Source: Dinochytrium kinnereticum (lineage: Eukaryota > Chytridiomycota > Chytridiomycetes > Chytridiales > Chytridiaceae). From it: a stretch of 64,000 bases of DNA. Position 1 is the stretch's first letter. The number at the start of each line of letters is the position of its first letter. The notes under the pieces were generated by a model. The model did not search any database and was not told the origin of the DNA. It saw nothing but the letters and a program-made list of their open reading frames with translations. Positions 20,855-32,700 of the stretch are shown piece after piece. Where the stretch lies: positions 29,856-93,855 of the forward strand of contig JADGJT010000041.1 of NCBI GenBank assembly GCA_027604005.1, read 5' to 3'. The position numbers and the translations under genes were made by a program.

Positions 20855-22772
20855 TCAAAGCTCGATGATCCTCGTCTCCTCCAATTTTCCCTTAACCCTT
20901 TCCCAAAACTCCATATCCTCCTCATACACCCCCAAAAGCTCCGCCTTGGCACAAGACAAAACCTCATCAGCAGCTTCCTTCCCAACCTCCAACACCTTCA
21001 AATGCCGCCACCTTAAGAAACAGTTCCTCCAGAAAAACGATGGAAGAGTGCTGGAACCCACCCAGGCCATCTTTACCAAATTGGTGAGACGCGACATTGC
21101 TGAGTTTAGGTCGTCCAGCATCCAATCCAACGATGAGTCCACCTCAACGTGAAGCAAGCGAAGGGGTGATGAGCCGCCAGTTGTGGAGATCGTCAAAGGA
21201 GTGGAAGGAAAAGATGGGAAGTCGATTTCAATGCTGTTTGTGGAAAGCGGTGGACCTGGAAGACTGGCCAGGAGGGCGGTGATCATTGGGACAGGGATTG
21301 AAAGCCCTTCACGACGAGGTTTTGAAGCCTTTGGTGAAGAGAAAGGGTGACCGCGAAGAGTGAGAGCCTCCAGGTTAATGAACCCTGCTAGGTCACCTAA
21401 GAGCAATGGCCGTAATTTGGGGTTGACAAACATGGCCCTTGGAGTCCGAAGCACGCCCAATGCAACATCATCGTCCTCTTCGTCACCGCCAACAGAGCCG
21501 GAGGGTGAAAACGAGATGCAGAGCGATTTCAAGCTTGGTAGAATCCGAGAGAGGTCGGTGAGATCAATACCTCCCCTCATGTCGGAGAGGGCAAGATGAC
21601 GAAGAGTCGCAGACGTTTTTTGGATAAGATGTCGGAGGGAATGCCATGAAAACCCTCCTCTGCCGAATCCATCAAGACTAAGATGAGTAAGAGGAGGAGC
21701 GGGGTTTGGCGCTTGAAGGGGTTTTGGGATGGAGGCGGAAATCGGACGCTTATTTGGAGTTGGTATGGTTCTCGCGAGAGCGTGAAGATCGTCATCTCCG
21801 AGGCTGTAGAGGATTCCACGGGCTCTGGAACCCATGATATGGAGACGGGATATGTTTGGGAAGCGGCATGTGATGGATCGAAGAAGTGAGGGATCTGCAG
21901 TGGTGCTCCAGCTACAAAAAAGGAGGTGTTAAAGGGACGTAAAGAAGAAAGAAAAAAAAGAATGAACCGTATCATTTGCTCACCTTACTTCAATCACAAT
22001 CTCTTTAATCTGCTCTGGTCTTAACCTTTCAAAGACGTATGTCAGTGCGCCGGCTGCAACGGTGAACTTTGAGGGCTCGAGATCAAGGTAGACACGCCTA
22101 ATCCTAGCGGTACGTTCCAGGATGCACATGGTCGTGAAAAACCCAAGCGGAATCTCGGTGGGAGATCTCGGAAGCGGGAGGAGACGGTGCCATGATAGGT
22201 CTGTCCAGAAAGGATGAAAGAAGGAGGCTTTTCTGTTTAGTTTAGTTTAGGTTAGTAGTGTTGAGGAGATGTTTCGAAAGACGTTGAGCTGCGAACCTCA
22301 TGATCCTGCACACTGATCCAAACACGATCAAGGTGGGAATCAATATCGTTCTTGGAGAGGGAGAAAGACTGATGGAAGGGTGAAACTTTCTTCCGCCCCA
22401 CGCCGCTGTCGTTGATCCAACCGTTCCCGTCATCCAGCACCTTTCATCTGCATCCTCATCCTTCTCGCTCCTTCCTCCGCCAGAGCCCACAGCGTCGGGG
22501 TGAACCAGCATCAAGATATCAAACCATATCTCCAACGGAAGGCGACGCCAGTCCTGCATGGAAGTCCCACCGTCCGCCGCCCTGACTAATGCATCCTGAT
22601 TCTTGAAGAGCGATTTCTTGCCCTTCTTCTTCAGCTGACTGCTAAACAGCCGGGGACTGCCAAACAGCGAGCCTACCGCAGTGGATGTGGACGCTGCATG
22701 GCTGTCCAGCATCAACGACGATGGCAGCTTGAACGGACTGTCCCTCCTCCCTCGTTTGTCCATTGAGGTCAT
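20855..22772 (-). CDS. F-box protein with possible LRR-like C-terminus
   Basis: Three exons on the minus strand (22297-22772, 21984-22232, 20855-21911) give 593 residues with agreeing phases. An F-box-like segment begins at about residue 78 (WRRLPLEIWFDILMLVHPD) and continues after a low-complexity insert with LIVFGSVCRIMRKASFFHP. The C-terminal two thirds contain repeated L-x-x-L-x-L stretches (LRHLALSDM, LKSLCISF, LEALTLRG, LRLLHVEV, LKVLEVG), as in F-box/LRR proteins that present substrates to SCF ubiquitin ligases. The F-box is weak because of the insert, so the gene model near residue 95-135 may hide an unrecognised intron. It is divergent from another F-box gene. Confidence 0.65.
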
Positions 22773-23345
22773 CTCTCAGCTGTCCCTGTCCTCCCGCAGT
22801 GGAATCAGCAGCAACGTTCGCCCGTCGCCGTCAGCAGCAGCCGTCGTCCGTCGCCGAGTCTGCGATCGAGAGGTCGCAGTGAAAAGAAAAAAACCTCTTG
22901 CGAACTTGTCACGGACTGATGGGACGTCAAGGCCGTCCTTGGAAAAACAGACGTCGCTGAACCATCGCATCCAGTCGAACTGCTCACTGCCCGTCGTCGT
23001 TGACGGCGACTGCCTCCCTCGCCTCGACCTTCTCAGCCACCCCTCTGTGTGGGAGAGGGCCGCCCTGCTGCATGCACTGGAGGACCCAGCCCTGCAGTTA
23101 CATCCCCACACACAAACACAAGCACAGCTCACCACACGAGCAGCATTCCGGCCCCGTTCCCACCTTTGATCCATCTCCCTGATCCGCATTCGTATCCTTC
23201 CAGCTCTGCGTTCAATTGCCTCTCCTCCAGCCGCTCATCCCCTCAACCTGGTGCGCTTGGCTGTTGACGCCACCAGGAGACGCTTTCCTACTCCTTCCCT
23301 TCCCATTTCCCACTCCTGCTGGTCTGACCTTGCTTCCCCGTCGTG
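22773..23345. other. Spacer between divergent F-box genes
   Basis: This 573 bp spacer probably holds both promoters. A plus-strand frame from 22681 to 23169 is open but low complexity and antisense to the F-box start, and was not accepted. Confidence 0.45.
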
Positions 23346-25226
23346 ATGATTCTCCAACCGAGCCATGCTCAGCAGCAGGAACATCCTCTGTCCATTGCGA
23401 CGACGCCGTGTCGTTCGAGACCAACGCCGACATTTTCTCCCTGTGAAGCGCATTCGCATGCCTTGGCATCATCTCCTCGCCATCGCTCTTCCACGCCAGT
23501 TATCTCGACTCTCGCTCTCCCATCATCCCCCTCCATCTCTAAGCGGCTTTCGACCATGTCTCCGCGGTCTCCGGGGACACCTACTGCCATTCCGACAATT
23601 GCGCTGTCGTCAGCGACCATGCAAAGGGTTAGACGCAGGACTGATAACTATTTTTATCAAAAGAAGGTGGATGATGAGAGGCGAGCTCTTAGCGCTCTTT
23701 CGCTTGAGCAGTTTGATGGTGGGAAGTCCGTCGTGGCCTCTCATTCAAGTGACGGTTGGGTGATGTAAGATCAGTTGATGCGCTTTACCTATACTCTTTC
23801 GGTGACTTACTCATTTTGTTCTTCTAGGGACGCTGACGCTAACGAGTATGAAGCCTTGGACATCGAGTCTGACATTTCGCTACCCCCTCTCCCCGTCGAA
23901 GTCTACCTCAAGGTCTTTTCCTTTCTACCGCCGAGAGATCTCCTGCCTCTCCTTCGTCTCTCAAAACGTTTCCACGATATTGCAGAAACGGCACTCTTCA
24001 CCTCACTTCCGCATCATCTCCCAAATCTGAAAGCGCTCTCGACATCTCTTTCACGCCGGATTGCACTGGAAGAGGACCTTCTGGCCCGGACCCTTCTTGC
24101 CCCTCACAATATTCCGCAAAGCCGCGATGTTGATGAATTAAGGCGATACGCGAGGCCAACACATGAGGTCGCTGGTATCATGGGCGCCTTACTGGCTTTG
24201 GCTCCCACTGCGCCTCCGCAAGCCGACCCGATAGCTATGTACACGGCTCACCTGAATTTTCCGGGAGGCGCCATACCTTCTCCAACTCCGAGAATGATGG
24301 TGGGCGTGGCGGCTTTTGGGCTTTTGGGGGGTATGAATGGCATCGCGGCATTGCCTGGATCCGAAGATCAGTGGAAGGTTGTCCGGGGATTCATGAACCA
24401 ACCGGGGTTCAAGCCATGGATCAAACGGCTTGCTAATTTCTGGGAGGGCGATGTGGCTTCAGAGAAAAAGGTTCGCGCTGCTTCCAATTTGCTTTTCAAG
24501 GCGGCGAAAGCCTCCTTTGCTGCCCACGGGTCGACTGGGGCCGGGTCGTCACCTGGCGGATTAGGTCCAGATGAGGAGGTGTCGCAAGGGATGCTGCGAA
24601 GAGGTTCCGTGTCTCCCCCCACCTCTTCTACGTCACCTGCGCCCCTAGCAAGGCAGCATGTGTTTGCATGGAAAGATGTGTCGAATGCATTGGCGGTTGG
24701 GCTGCTTATCGCAGGCGGAGCTATCACCTCAGACACGGCTTTTGGTGAGGCCGTTCAGGCTTGGATCTCGCTTCCTCCGCTGTGTCAAAGTTTTATTGGT
24801 GTCGATGGTTTGCCCAGCATTCGATCCATCGCTTCGCATAGTGCGTCATTGTATACCTTCCTTCCATCCCCTCCCACATCGCCCGTCACGACTGATGACA
24901 CTGACTCAAGCGAGGATGTCGAAGGGCACGACGGCGATGTGGATTCTGGCCGCCGTACCCTCTCCCCTTCACCGCGGCCACTTTCACCGACAGGAGGGAC
25001 AGGACGGGCGATTCAGACCCTTGCTGAGATTTCTTCGCTGTGTCGACGGTTGAACCAGTCCTGCCGGCCCGCGGCAAAGTTTCTGAACTTGCTTCTTGGG
25101 ATCTCGATACTCTGTGGGAGGGTTCGGCCGTTGAAGAGGGTTGGGAATCAGATTGATGATGCTGTTGTTGGATTTGAAAAGGTTATGACAAGGATTAGGG
25201 AGAGAAGGAGGGGGGTGGTGGGATGA
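23346..25226 (+). CDS. F-box protein
   Basis: Two exons (23346-23764, 23828-25226) give 605 residues. The GTAAGA donor splits an ATG codon and removes an in-frame TAA. The first 140 residues are disordered. The F-box lies at about residues 158-200: SLPPLPVEVYLKVFSFLPP followed by RDLLPLLRLSKRFHDIAE. The C-terminal 380 residues have no recognised repeat; they include a Gly/Ala-rich hydrophobic patch (MMVGVAAFGLLGGMNG), a Ser/Pro-rich stretch and a helical end. The protein is a predicted SCF substrate adaptor with unknown target. The start at 23346 is the first ATG; a longer N-terminus is possible. Confidence 0.75.
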
Positions 25227-25802
25227 TATTAGAGGGGTGACAAGGTGAAAATACTTTAGTTTCCAGACTTCTCTATGTTTTTATTTTTTATGTTTTTTTT
25301 TTACATGGTGATCATGATCGCCTTCACATTCGCATTGTTATTTTGTCATTCTTTCTCCGTCACTGTCGTCTTCTCATGTTTCCGCCTATATATAAATCTA
25401 TTGTTTTCCTGAATGCCAAACCCTTTTTATTTTGCAAATAGCCTTCACCGGCGGATGTTGAAAGCTACTCTCAGGAACCAGAGAAGGAGTTATGCCTTGC
25501 CTGGAGCGTAGCTGATGGTCATGCTTGATTCTACCCAACGGAGATGAATGCAAGAAAAAGGTGATGGATGCCATCGCCAACAGACAGGACGCGGCTCCTC
25601 TCTGCGATGAAAAACGCTTGGGGATGGATGCATTCTGATCGGGCAAGCAGCAGTTGTTTGCGCATCGCTGGCGCCTGATCAAGTCGTCACGTCGTGGCGA
25701 TTTCTTCAGCAGAAAAATCCAGAGGCGCCGTCTCACAGTCGTGCAACGAACACTTCACATTCCTTTGCCTGCCTGCGCTCGTCCGACTGGCTGCCTGAAG
25801 CG
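25227..25802. other. Spacer, no gene seen
   Basis: 3' flank of the F-box gene and 5' flank of the secreted-protein gene. A TATATATAAAT-like stretch at 25385-25397 lies about 410 bp before the next ATG, too far for an ordinary TATA box unless a 5' UTR intron exists. Confidence 0.5.
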
Positions 25803-26682
25803 ATGCTCGCACGATCCTCAACCGCCCTGCTGCTCCTGGCGACGCTCTCCGCCATCGCCCCTCCTACCAGTGCGCAGGAGTTTGCTGCGTCGCTGTTCTC
25901 CACCGACATCTTTGAGAGCTCCGTCAGCCCTGCCTGTGCGTCCACCGTGCTCGCAAGCAGAGAGCTGATGGGCGCATACCAGTCCTGCGGTGGAATGTCG
26001 CTGTTCTCCCTGCAGTACATGCCTGTGAGTCCTGCCCTTCTTTTTTTCCTGTTCTGATGACTGATCCCATCCATCTGGGCTTGAACAAAACGAACAAAAA
26101 CATCAGTATCAAACCATCTTGGAGACCAACATTCTGCCCTCCTTCTGCTCGTCAAACTGCACCGAGCGTCTTCAGTCCCTGAGAGCTCTGAGTGAAGGAG
26201 ACTGCTCCCAGCCCAACATTGCTCAAGGGCTTTTCCTTCTCCCCACGGAAACGTACAGCGAACCCGTTGGTCTTCAGTTCAACCTGCTTCGTCTCGTCGG
26301 TGGTATCAACATTCCGACCATCATTGACATCGTCGATACCATCAAAAGGTCTGCATGTGTCCCTGTTGACGCTGCGGTGAACAAGGAGCCAGCGCTGCTC
26401 GTCAAGGAAGACTTTTGCATGCATGAGGGAATCCTCAGGGCCAAGCCGAAGCTGGAGGCTAGGAAGTACAATGTATCGCTCATTGATCTTGTTTCTGATA
26501 AGGATGTCGTCTGCACGACCTGCTTCGCTAAGCAAAGGATCGCTTTCAACGACAAAGGCGTGCAGACTGCCACTTCGCTTTACAACATGGTTAAGGATGC
26601 TGTGGTGGCGCTGCAAGATACTCAGTCCAAGAGCTGTCCGGCCGCCAGCTTACAGGGAAACAGGACTGCTCCTGCTATTTGA
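25803..26682 (+). CDS. Secreted protein of unknown family, Cys-containing
   Basis: Two exons (25803-26024, 26107-26682) give 265 residues. A clear signal peptide covers residues 1-24 (LLLLATLSAIAPPTSA). The mature protein has about eleven cysteines, including PAC, QSC, SFCSSNC, DCS, SACVP, DFCMHEG and VCTTCF, suggesting disulfide bonds. I see no transmembrane helix or GPI signal at the C-terminus, and no known enzyme motif. It is predicted to be released from the cell. Splice phase is 0 on both sides of a GTGAGT...CATCAG intron. I do not recognise the family. Confidence 0.7.
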
Positions 26683-27860
26683 GGCGTTTCGTTTTTCTTG
26701 GTCTTCTTTTTCAAATCAATCTTATGCCATCTCGTTTGTTCCGTATTTATTTGTGTGCAAAGTGTGTGTGCATTTATGGCTTATCCGCATAACCTTTATT
26801 GGGGGATTAGCTCTATGACCGCTTATTCATTTGCTTTAAATAATGGGTCAGCTGAGTAGGAGTTATGGTTTTGTATTCTTTCTGCTTGGCGTGTAGGAAA
26901 TGGCATCTTGGATCATGCTGGTTCTTGATCCAAGCATGACTGTAGATTGTAGCCCCTCTCTACCTTTTTTTTTGATCTGCTTTGTTACCCGTCACCTTCA
27001 CCCAGCGGTTTTCTTATTATGTCTGCTCCCCCCTCTTGCAGTCTTATTCACACTTTTTTCTCACATCTTTCTCATTGTGTGGCTCTTCGGTTCTCTTCTC
27101 GGTTATTTCCTTCTTTTTTGTAGCATCACAACTGATTGTTGTTTAGGATCGTGCTTTGTTTCGTTGTTGTTGTTGTTTGTTTTTTTGCAAAAGAAAAGAC
27201 CTTTCTCGTTTATCCCTCAACTCCCAATTAATTCAATTCATTGTCGCTCCTCCTTTTCTTGTTCGTCTGTAGCTTATAGACTTGTGCTTTCATTAAACTC
27301 TCGCTTCGTCTTGGACTCTCAATCATTCTTTTCCTCGCTGTGTTTTGGCTCTTTCTACGGTTGCCAAAATTCACACCCTGACGGTTTGTCTCACTCGTTC
27401 TGCGTTTGAAACAAGAGGTGCAGCTGCAACCACCCACCAACCTATCACCCGCATCGACACGCCCTCGCTTCCTTCAAGCATCACCGGAGACCTCCCGTAG
27501 TCTCCCTCAACTCTCCACTCTCTGCGGGCGCTGGCGCATGAGCTACTTTGTTCTGTGTGCCGCAAGCGGTACCCACGTTGGTCGCGACGTCGATTGAGCT
27601 GTCCTCGTCCAAGCAACCCAAGCACACACTCAAATCTTGACCGTCTATCCGTTTCTATATCCCCCTGAAGGATTTTGTTCTTCTTTACCTCACCATCTTC
27701 TGCAGAGTTTGACCAAACCTGCGCCTGTGCCCTGCTGTGCCTTCCAACTTGTGTTGGTGCATTGCTACTTCATCTTGAGTTCAGCTGCGAACGCTTTCAG
27801 GTTCCACATTCCTAAGGACTCTACCCCGACTACTTCCTACCTTTAAACGCAGCAGCTAAG
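26683..27860. other. Pyrimidine-rich spacer, no gene seen
   Basis: This 1.2 kb stretch is T/C-rich on the plus strand. It has open frames of Leu/Phe/Ser but no domain. It may contain a long 5' UTR of the small gene that follows. Confidence 0.5.
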
Positions 27861-28247
27861 ATGGACGTGCTTCGGGTCACCCTTAGCTCCCGAAACGTTA
27901 CCCATCCTGAGCTCCATGGCGGGAATACCACCAAAATCGCCCCCAAACCCTCAAACGAGACGGTATTGTCTCCCGCCAGTGACAGCGGGCGGGATGCCCC
28001 CACGCCCTCTGGGGCGTTTTCATTCTTTGGATTGAAGATGCCCAGCGGGTTCTTCTCGCAGCCTTCTTCTTCTACGTCTGCATTCTTAGCGTCCCCGCCT
28101 ATAACTCCAGTTGAGGAGAAAGGGATAAGTTCTTTGGAAGGCCATGATAAGGTATGTTTCGGGTGATGTTTTCGGTGCACGTTCTAATATGCTGAACTCT
28201 AGAAAGGTGCTTCGCTTTCAGGGTCGAAGGGATGGACGGGATTTTAA
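27861..28247 (+). CDS. Small hypothetical protein
   Basis: A proposed two-exon gene (27861-28151, 28203-28247) encodes 111 residues rich in Ser, Pro, Gly and Phe, with SGAFSFFGLKMPSGFF near the middle. The GTATGT donor and TCTAG acceptor keep the frame (phase 0). The first ATG follows a long pyrimidine-rich leader. No family was recognised. The minus strand is also open over part of this region, so the call is weak. Confidence 0.4.
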
Positions 28248-28554
28248 GAAGGACGCTTGATCTGGTTGATGCGTCTAATATTTTTTACCTTTTTTTATTC
28301 ATGTTTTACTACGCTTTTTAAGAGATTGATGCTGCCTTCATGATATGGGCTTGTGCAAAAAAAATAAACCAGAAGCAAATGGTATGTGCTAAAGCTTTAC
28401 CTTCTCGAAACCTTTTTTCTTTTAAAAGCGAAGGCCTGACCGACCTCAGTCAAGAGTCGTCGCCATTGAGCTTATCGCTGGTTGGTGTGAGGCATGGTGT
28501 AAAGATGAACGAGATCGATAGCTAAAAGCAAGGCAGCTAAGAAATCAAGGCGGT
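28248..28554. other. Spacer between convergent genes
   Basis: 3' flanks of the small hypothetical gene and the METTL23-like gene. A short open frame at 28340-28525 has no support. Confidence 0.45.
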
Positions 28555-29361
28555 TCAGCCCTTTTCTCCTTTATTTGCTTCTTTGAGCTTAATTAGAAGA
28601 AGATAAACACTATCGAACCCACTTCCCCAAACTTCTGTCGCGCCATCGCCCTCAAAACCCTCCACCTCAATCCCCTCACCGTTCTCATAACTCCTTCCAT
28701 ACTTTTCATCAAAGACTCCAAATGACTCTTTCGGAATGCCGGTCGCCTGCAATCCCCACTTTTCCAGCATCCACTGAATGGATCTGCGTGAGGACCTTTC
28801 TTGATAAGAAACAATGCATCTACAGTGCGGTTTCGAGCGTCTCAGCAAAAAGGAAATGGTTGCCAACAGCGGGTCAAACCCGCCTCTATCATAGAACACA
28901 TCAGCACCAAAAATGACATCCAAGTTTTCAAGGTGTAATGGAAAGTCTCCCCAATTAAGTCCAACGACCTCCACGCGGTCTTTTAATCCGTTCAACTCGG
29001 CCGAGCTCTCCACGTTCTTAAGAACAGCTTCGGAGTCCATGAAAAAATCTGTCTTATCTCCCCGAGTAGTTGCATCTCTCTGAACAAAATCTGTCAGGAT
29101 AACTTGCTTTGCACCCATCTGCGCTGCGAGTAACCCTGGAAGGCCCGTTCCGCATCCGAGCTCAAGGATCCGAAGTCCTTTCAATACGCTCCGACGGCTC
29201 CATAGGTAGCGTGCGAGGACAAGGGATGAAGGCCACAGATGGGATCCGTGGCTGCCGTGGAGGCTAAGAAGGCTCAAGGCCAGCGTGGTTGAAGGAAGAA
29301 CGTCGGAGTTTGCATAGAAATGAATGTGGTGGACCTGGGGTGGTTTGGAAATTGCAGACAT
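28555..29361 (-). CDS. METTL23: METTL23-like methyltransferase (Methyltransf_16)
   Basis: A single exon of 268 residues. The SAM-binding motif I is clear (RILELGCGTGLPGLLAA, about residues 63-79), followed by the acidic end of strand 2 (VILTDF) and the family's post-I and motif-like segments (VEVVGLNWGDF, DVIFGADVFYD). The order and spacing fit the METTL21/METTL23 group of seven-beta-strand protein methyltransferases. METTL23 acts on histone H3 arginine in animals. The N-terminal HIHFYANSDVLP resembles the METTL23 start. The C-terminal 60 residues are less conserved. The gene is divergent from the F-BAR/RasGAP gene 342 bp away. Confidence 0.75.
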   Translation of the reverse strand: MSAISKPPQVHHIHFYANSDVLPSTTLALSLLSLHGSHGSHLWPSSLVLARYLWSRRSVLKGLRILELGCGTGLPGLLAAQMGAKQVILTDFVQRDATTRGDKTDFFMDSEAVLKNVESSAELNGLKDRVEVVGLNWGDFPLHLENLDVIFGADVFYDRGGFDPLLATISFLLRRSKPHCRCIVSYQERSSRRSIQWMLEKWGLQATGIPKESFGVFDEKYGRSYENGEGIEVEGFEGDGATEVWGSGFDSVYLLLIKLKEANKGEKG

Positions 29362-29703
29362 TATTTTTCAGTTGGGGTTGATCAGTTGGATTGGCGATGG
29401 CATTGTTCGGCCCACTCTCACGACCTGCATCGGTTCAGTAAAAAAAAAAAAAGATATATACGCAACTCTTCCATCCCTTCCATTCCTATCTCATTGTTTG
29501 AGGGCGAGTGATAAGAGAAAGAAAACACGTTGAATGCCGCCCTAGTCTCCCACTCCATAGACTTGGAAGAAGTTTGCATCGCTTTTATACGTCCCGCTCA
29601 TATTGAGGAAAGGAAGAGTAAAAGGCTGCCTTAGCGGGGGGCGGCCTGGAAACAAAAATCAGGCGACTGAGAGGAGAGTTTCCTTGGAAAACGGGTTGTA
29701 AAA
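29362..29703. other. Divergent promoter region
   Basis: This spacer of 342 bp separates two start codons pointing away from each other, METTL23 on minus and the F-BAR/RasGAP gene on plus. It contains a short A run near 29440. No gene was seen. Confidence 0.5.
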
Positions 29704-32700
29704 ATGCCGCGCTCCATCGATAGATATTCAGAGGAGTCTCTTCGGCAATGCCATCTGGTGCTGAATCTATTGGAACAACGGCAAAATTGTGAAGAACAGT
29801 ACTCGAAGCGGCTACGTAAGCTGGTTTTTTTTCTGGATGGGAGGATTCGCTGGTCGATGTACGTTTGCTGACTTCTGGGTGCTTCTCAGGCGATATTGTT
29901 ACGTCACTGGAGAACTTTGGACCGATCGAAAATCCAGAAACCGATGCGATATCCGCGACTCTTTATTCTTCGTAAGTTTTACTACTGTTGTAGTCTTTTA
30001 TCGTGATGATTTCGTTTTGATGCAACAAAAAATAGGACAATATGGAACGCTGTAAAGAACGTTATTGGAAATATGGAAAAGGCAGCAGAATCTCATGTAT
30101 GTTATTTGAGAGTAGACAGTAGTTTATTCGTTCGTTTCATTTTCAATTGCTTAGATGAGACTATCGCAAGCTATCCAGAAAGACATTGTTGATCAATACC
30201 GTGACTTCTTAAAGGCTTTTGAGGTGAAAAAACGAGAGGTAAGCCCAGTTTTCGCTCTGGTTCAAATGTTTATGTCGCACGCAGCAAGTTGAGCATTGCC
30301 TGGAATTGAATAAGAAGCTAAACAATGCAGGCATCAATTTGCAAAAGGTAAAGCAACCTGTTCTGATGAAAGCCATTTAAGTCTCGAAAATAGGCGAAAC
30401 AAGATTTGGATTCAGCCCGTCAAACCTCATCGGAGGCTAATGACACCCTTATAAAAGCCCAGGCTGAGCAAATAAAGAAAAAGGATGTTGATAGGCTCAT
30501 GTCTCGGTCAACACAGGCATCGGACCGGGTGGAACAACTCGTTCGAAGCGTGTCACAGAATGAGGCCGATTTTAATAATCTCCGTAGCTCATACTCAAAA
30601 GATGTGGAACCCATGAACAAGGCTCTGAGGGATATTGAGGAATCCAGGCAGCTTTCTATGAAGAAAATCCTTGGAGACTTGAATTTCCTTGAGAGTGTTG
30701 CAGTTGCGAGAGTAGCTAAGCACATTAACACGGCTTCAGACTTTATTGCGGTCGTTGATACGGAAAACGACATAAGAGATTTCAGTGCTGAAGTTGTATG
30801 TGCTCTTTAAGAAAATATGCTTAAAGACTCACATTATTCTAAAAGCTCACAGATGACCCAGAACTTACTACATCTGTTCTGCCCCGCAACACAATCTTTT
30901 CGGGAACTTTAAAGATTCGTCAAGGCGATGGCCTTGGTCGACCATGGATATCAGCGGAAGTCGCTCTTACTTCTGGTTTCCTTTATATTTTGGGCCAACA
31001 ACCAAGCCCAATAGGAGTTACCACCAGTTCAAACGCCATCACACAGATTCCATTGGCAGAAGGATCTATACAAGTATCCACAGTGGACGATTCTTATTTC
31101 CAAACGCCTTGGTGTTTCCAAGTCATCTCGCTTGTGAGTTCAGAGCTCTCTCCAACAGGGACAAGCATCTCAATGGCTCATCCAAAGAGGCTTGTTTTGA
31201 ACTTTTCCGCTTCGTCTCCAGATGATCGTGACTCTTGGATTTACCATCTGCGAATGTATTCCTCCTGTTGCATGAGATGCCTTGGATTCTATCGAGAGAT
31301 TGCTTGGGGCGCGCCGGTGGCGGGAAGCCCGGCTTCTATCGTTTCTCCCCTGTCAGCAACATCACCATCGTCACCGAGCGTTCCGTTGCGAAGTGGTATT
31401 GTTAGAAGCATGCAACTTTGGGTCACAGAGGCAAAGGATCTTGCTGGGGCATCTTCAGGAAAATGCAATACCTACTGCATAATTTTGTTTAACGATATGA
31501 AGCAGGCCCGAACTTGCGTAAAGGGAGGGCTGTCACCGTTTTGGGGGGAAGAGTATCGATTCAGGTGTGTTATCTAAAACTCATTCTCATCCGTTATAAA
31601 AAATGCTTACGTTTTTGCCAGCGATATTTCTCCTTGCAAGACGCGGCTACGCTTGATAATCTTTCAAAGTGGGCTGTCTCATCGCGATCATGAGATTGGA
31701 TATGTTAGCATCAACCTGAACTCCCTGAAAACTGGAAAAAGGCACGAAGATTGGGTAAGCCTTACGAAGGAGAGAATACCGCTGCTAACTATAACATTAG
31801 TATCCGATCAAGCCATTTGGTAAACATTCGAATGAAGAAGGAGCATCCGCAGGATCGATACGAATCTCCTACATTCTTCTTGCCTGTCAGACCCTCCCGA
31901 TGACCGCCTATCAGACATTCTTAGAGACAATCACCGAACCAACGCTCCTCTGTGCCAGAACAATCGCGCCTCTTCTAACACATGAACGGGATGAACTTTG
32001 CAAGACCTTCCTTAACATCTTTATGGCTTTATCGATCGAGGTTAACGCTCTAAAATCTCTGACAGCGGCGGAGATAGCTAGCACGGATGATCCCAATATT
32101 ATCTTCAGAGGGAACTCTATAGCCACAAAAATGCTTGACCAGTACATGAAGATCATAGGAATGGGATACCTGCATTCGACGATCGGTGCGTTGGTTAAAG
32201 GGGTTTATGACTCGCGGGAGAGTTGCGAGGTGGATCCGGCGAAGATTGGGTCAAAGGGAGTAGAAAAGGATTCTGATCAGATTAAGAGAAGGTGGAAGAG
32301 GCTTATGAATCACGTAAACTCATTCTGGGATGCGATATCTCAGTCTTCTGAGAAATGCCCAATGTAAGCTGTTAAATGCATTACTGTTGAATCTCTAAGT
32401 TTCGCGTAAATATTTAGAGAGCTTGTTTTGGTGTTTTCGCATATGCGATCGCAGCTACGATCAAAATTCCAGGATGAGCGATATGTCTGGGCTGGAATCA
32501 GTGGATTCATTTTCCTGAGATTCTTCTGTCCCGCCATTCTTTCGGTTCGTCCCTTAATTGACTTTATTGTTTTTTCTTTTTCATGCCACTTACTCTGGTC
32601 AAAGCCGAAACTCTTCAACATCATGTCGGAGCATCCAGATCCTCAAACACTGCGAACGTTGACTCTGATTGCCAAGATCCTTCAGAATCTTGCAAACCTG

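Noticed and set aside
22681..23169. Open plus-strand frame of 162 codons in the divergent F-box spacer
   Set aside because: Overlaps the minus-strand F-box start, has no domain, and does not splice in frame to the plus-strand gene by any good donor I found.
23192..23199. GTATCCTT, a perfect U12-type donor, in the leader of the plus-strand F-box gene
   Set aside because: No TTCCTTAAC-like branch site at the right distance before an acceptor, and the sequence lies in a spacer without supported exons.
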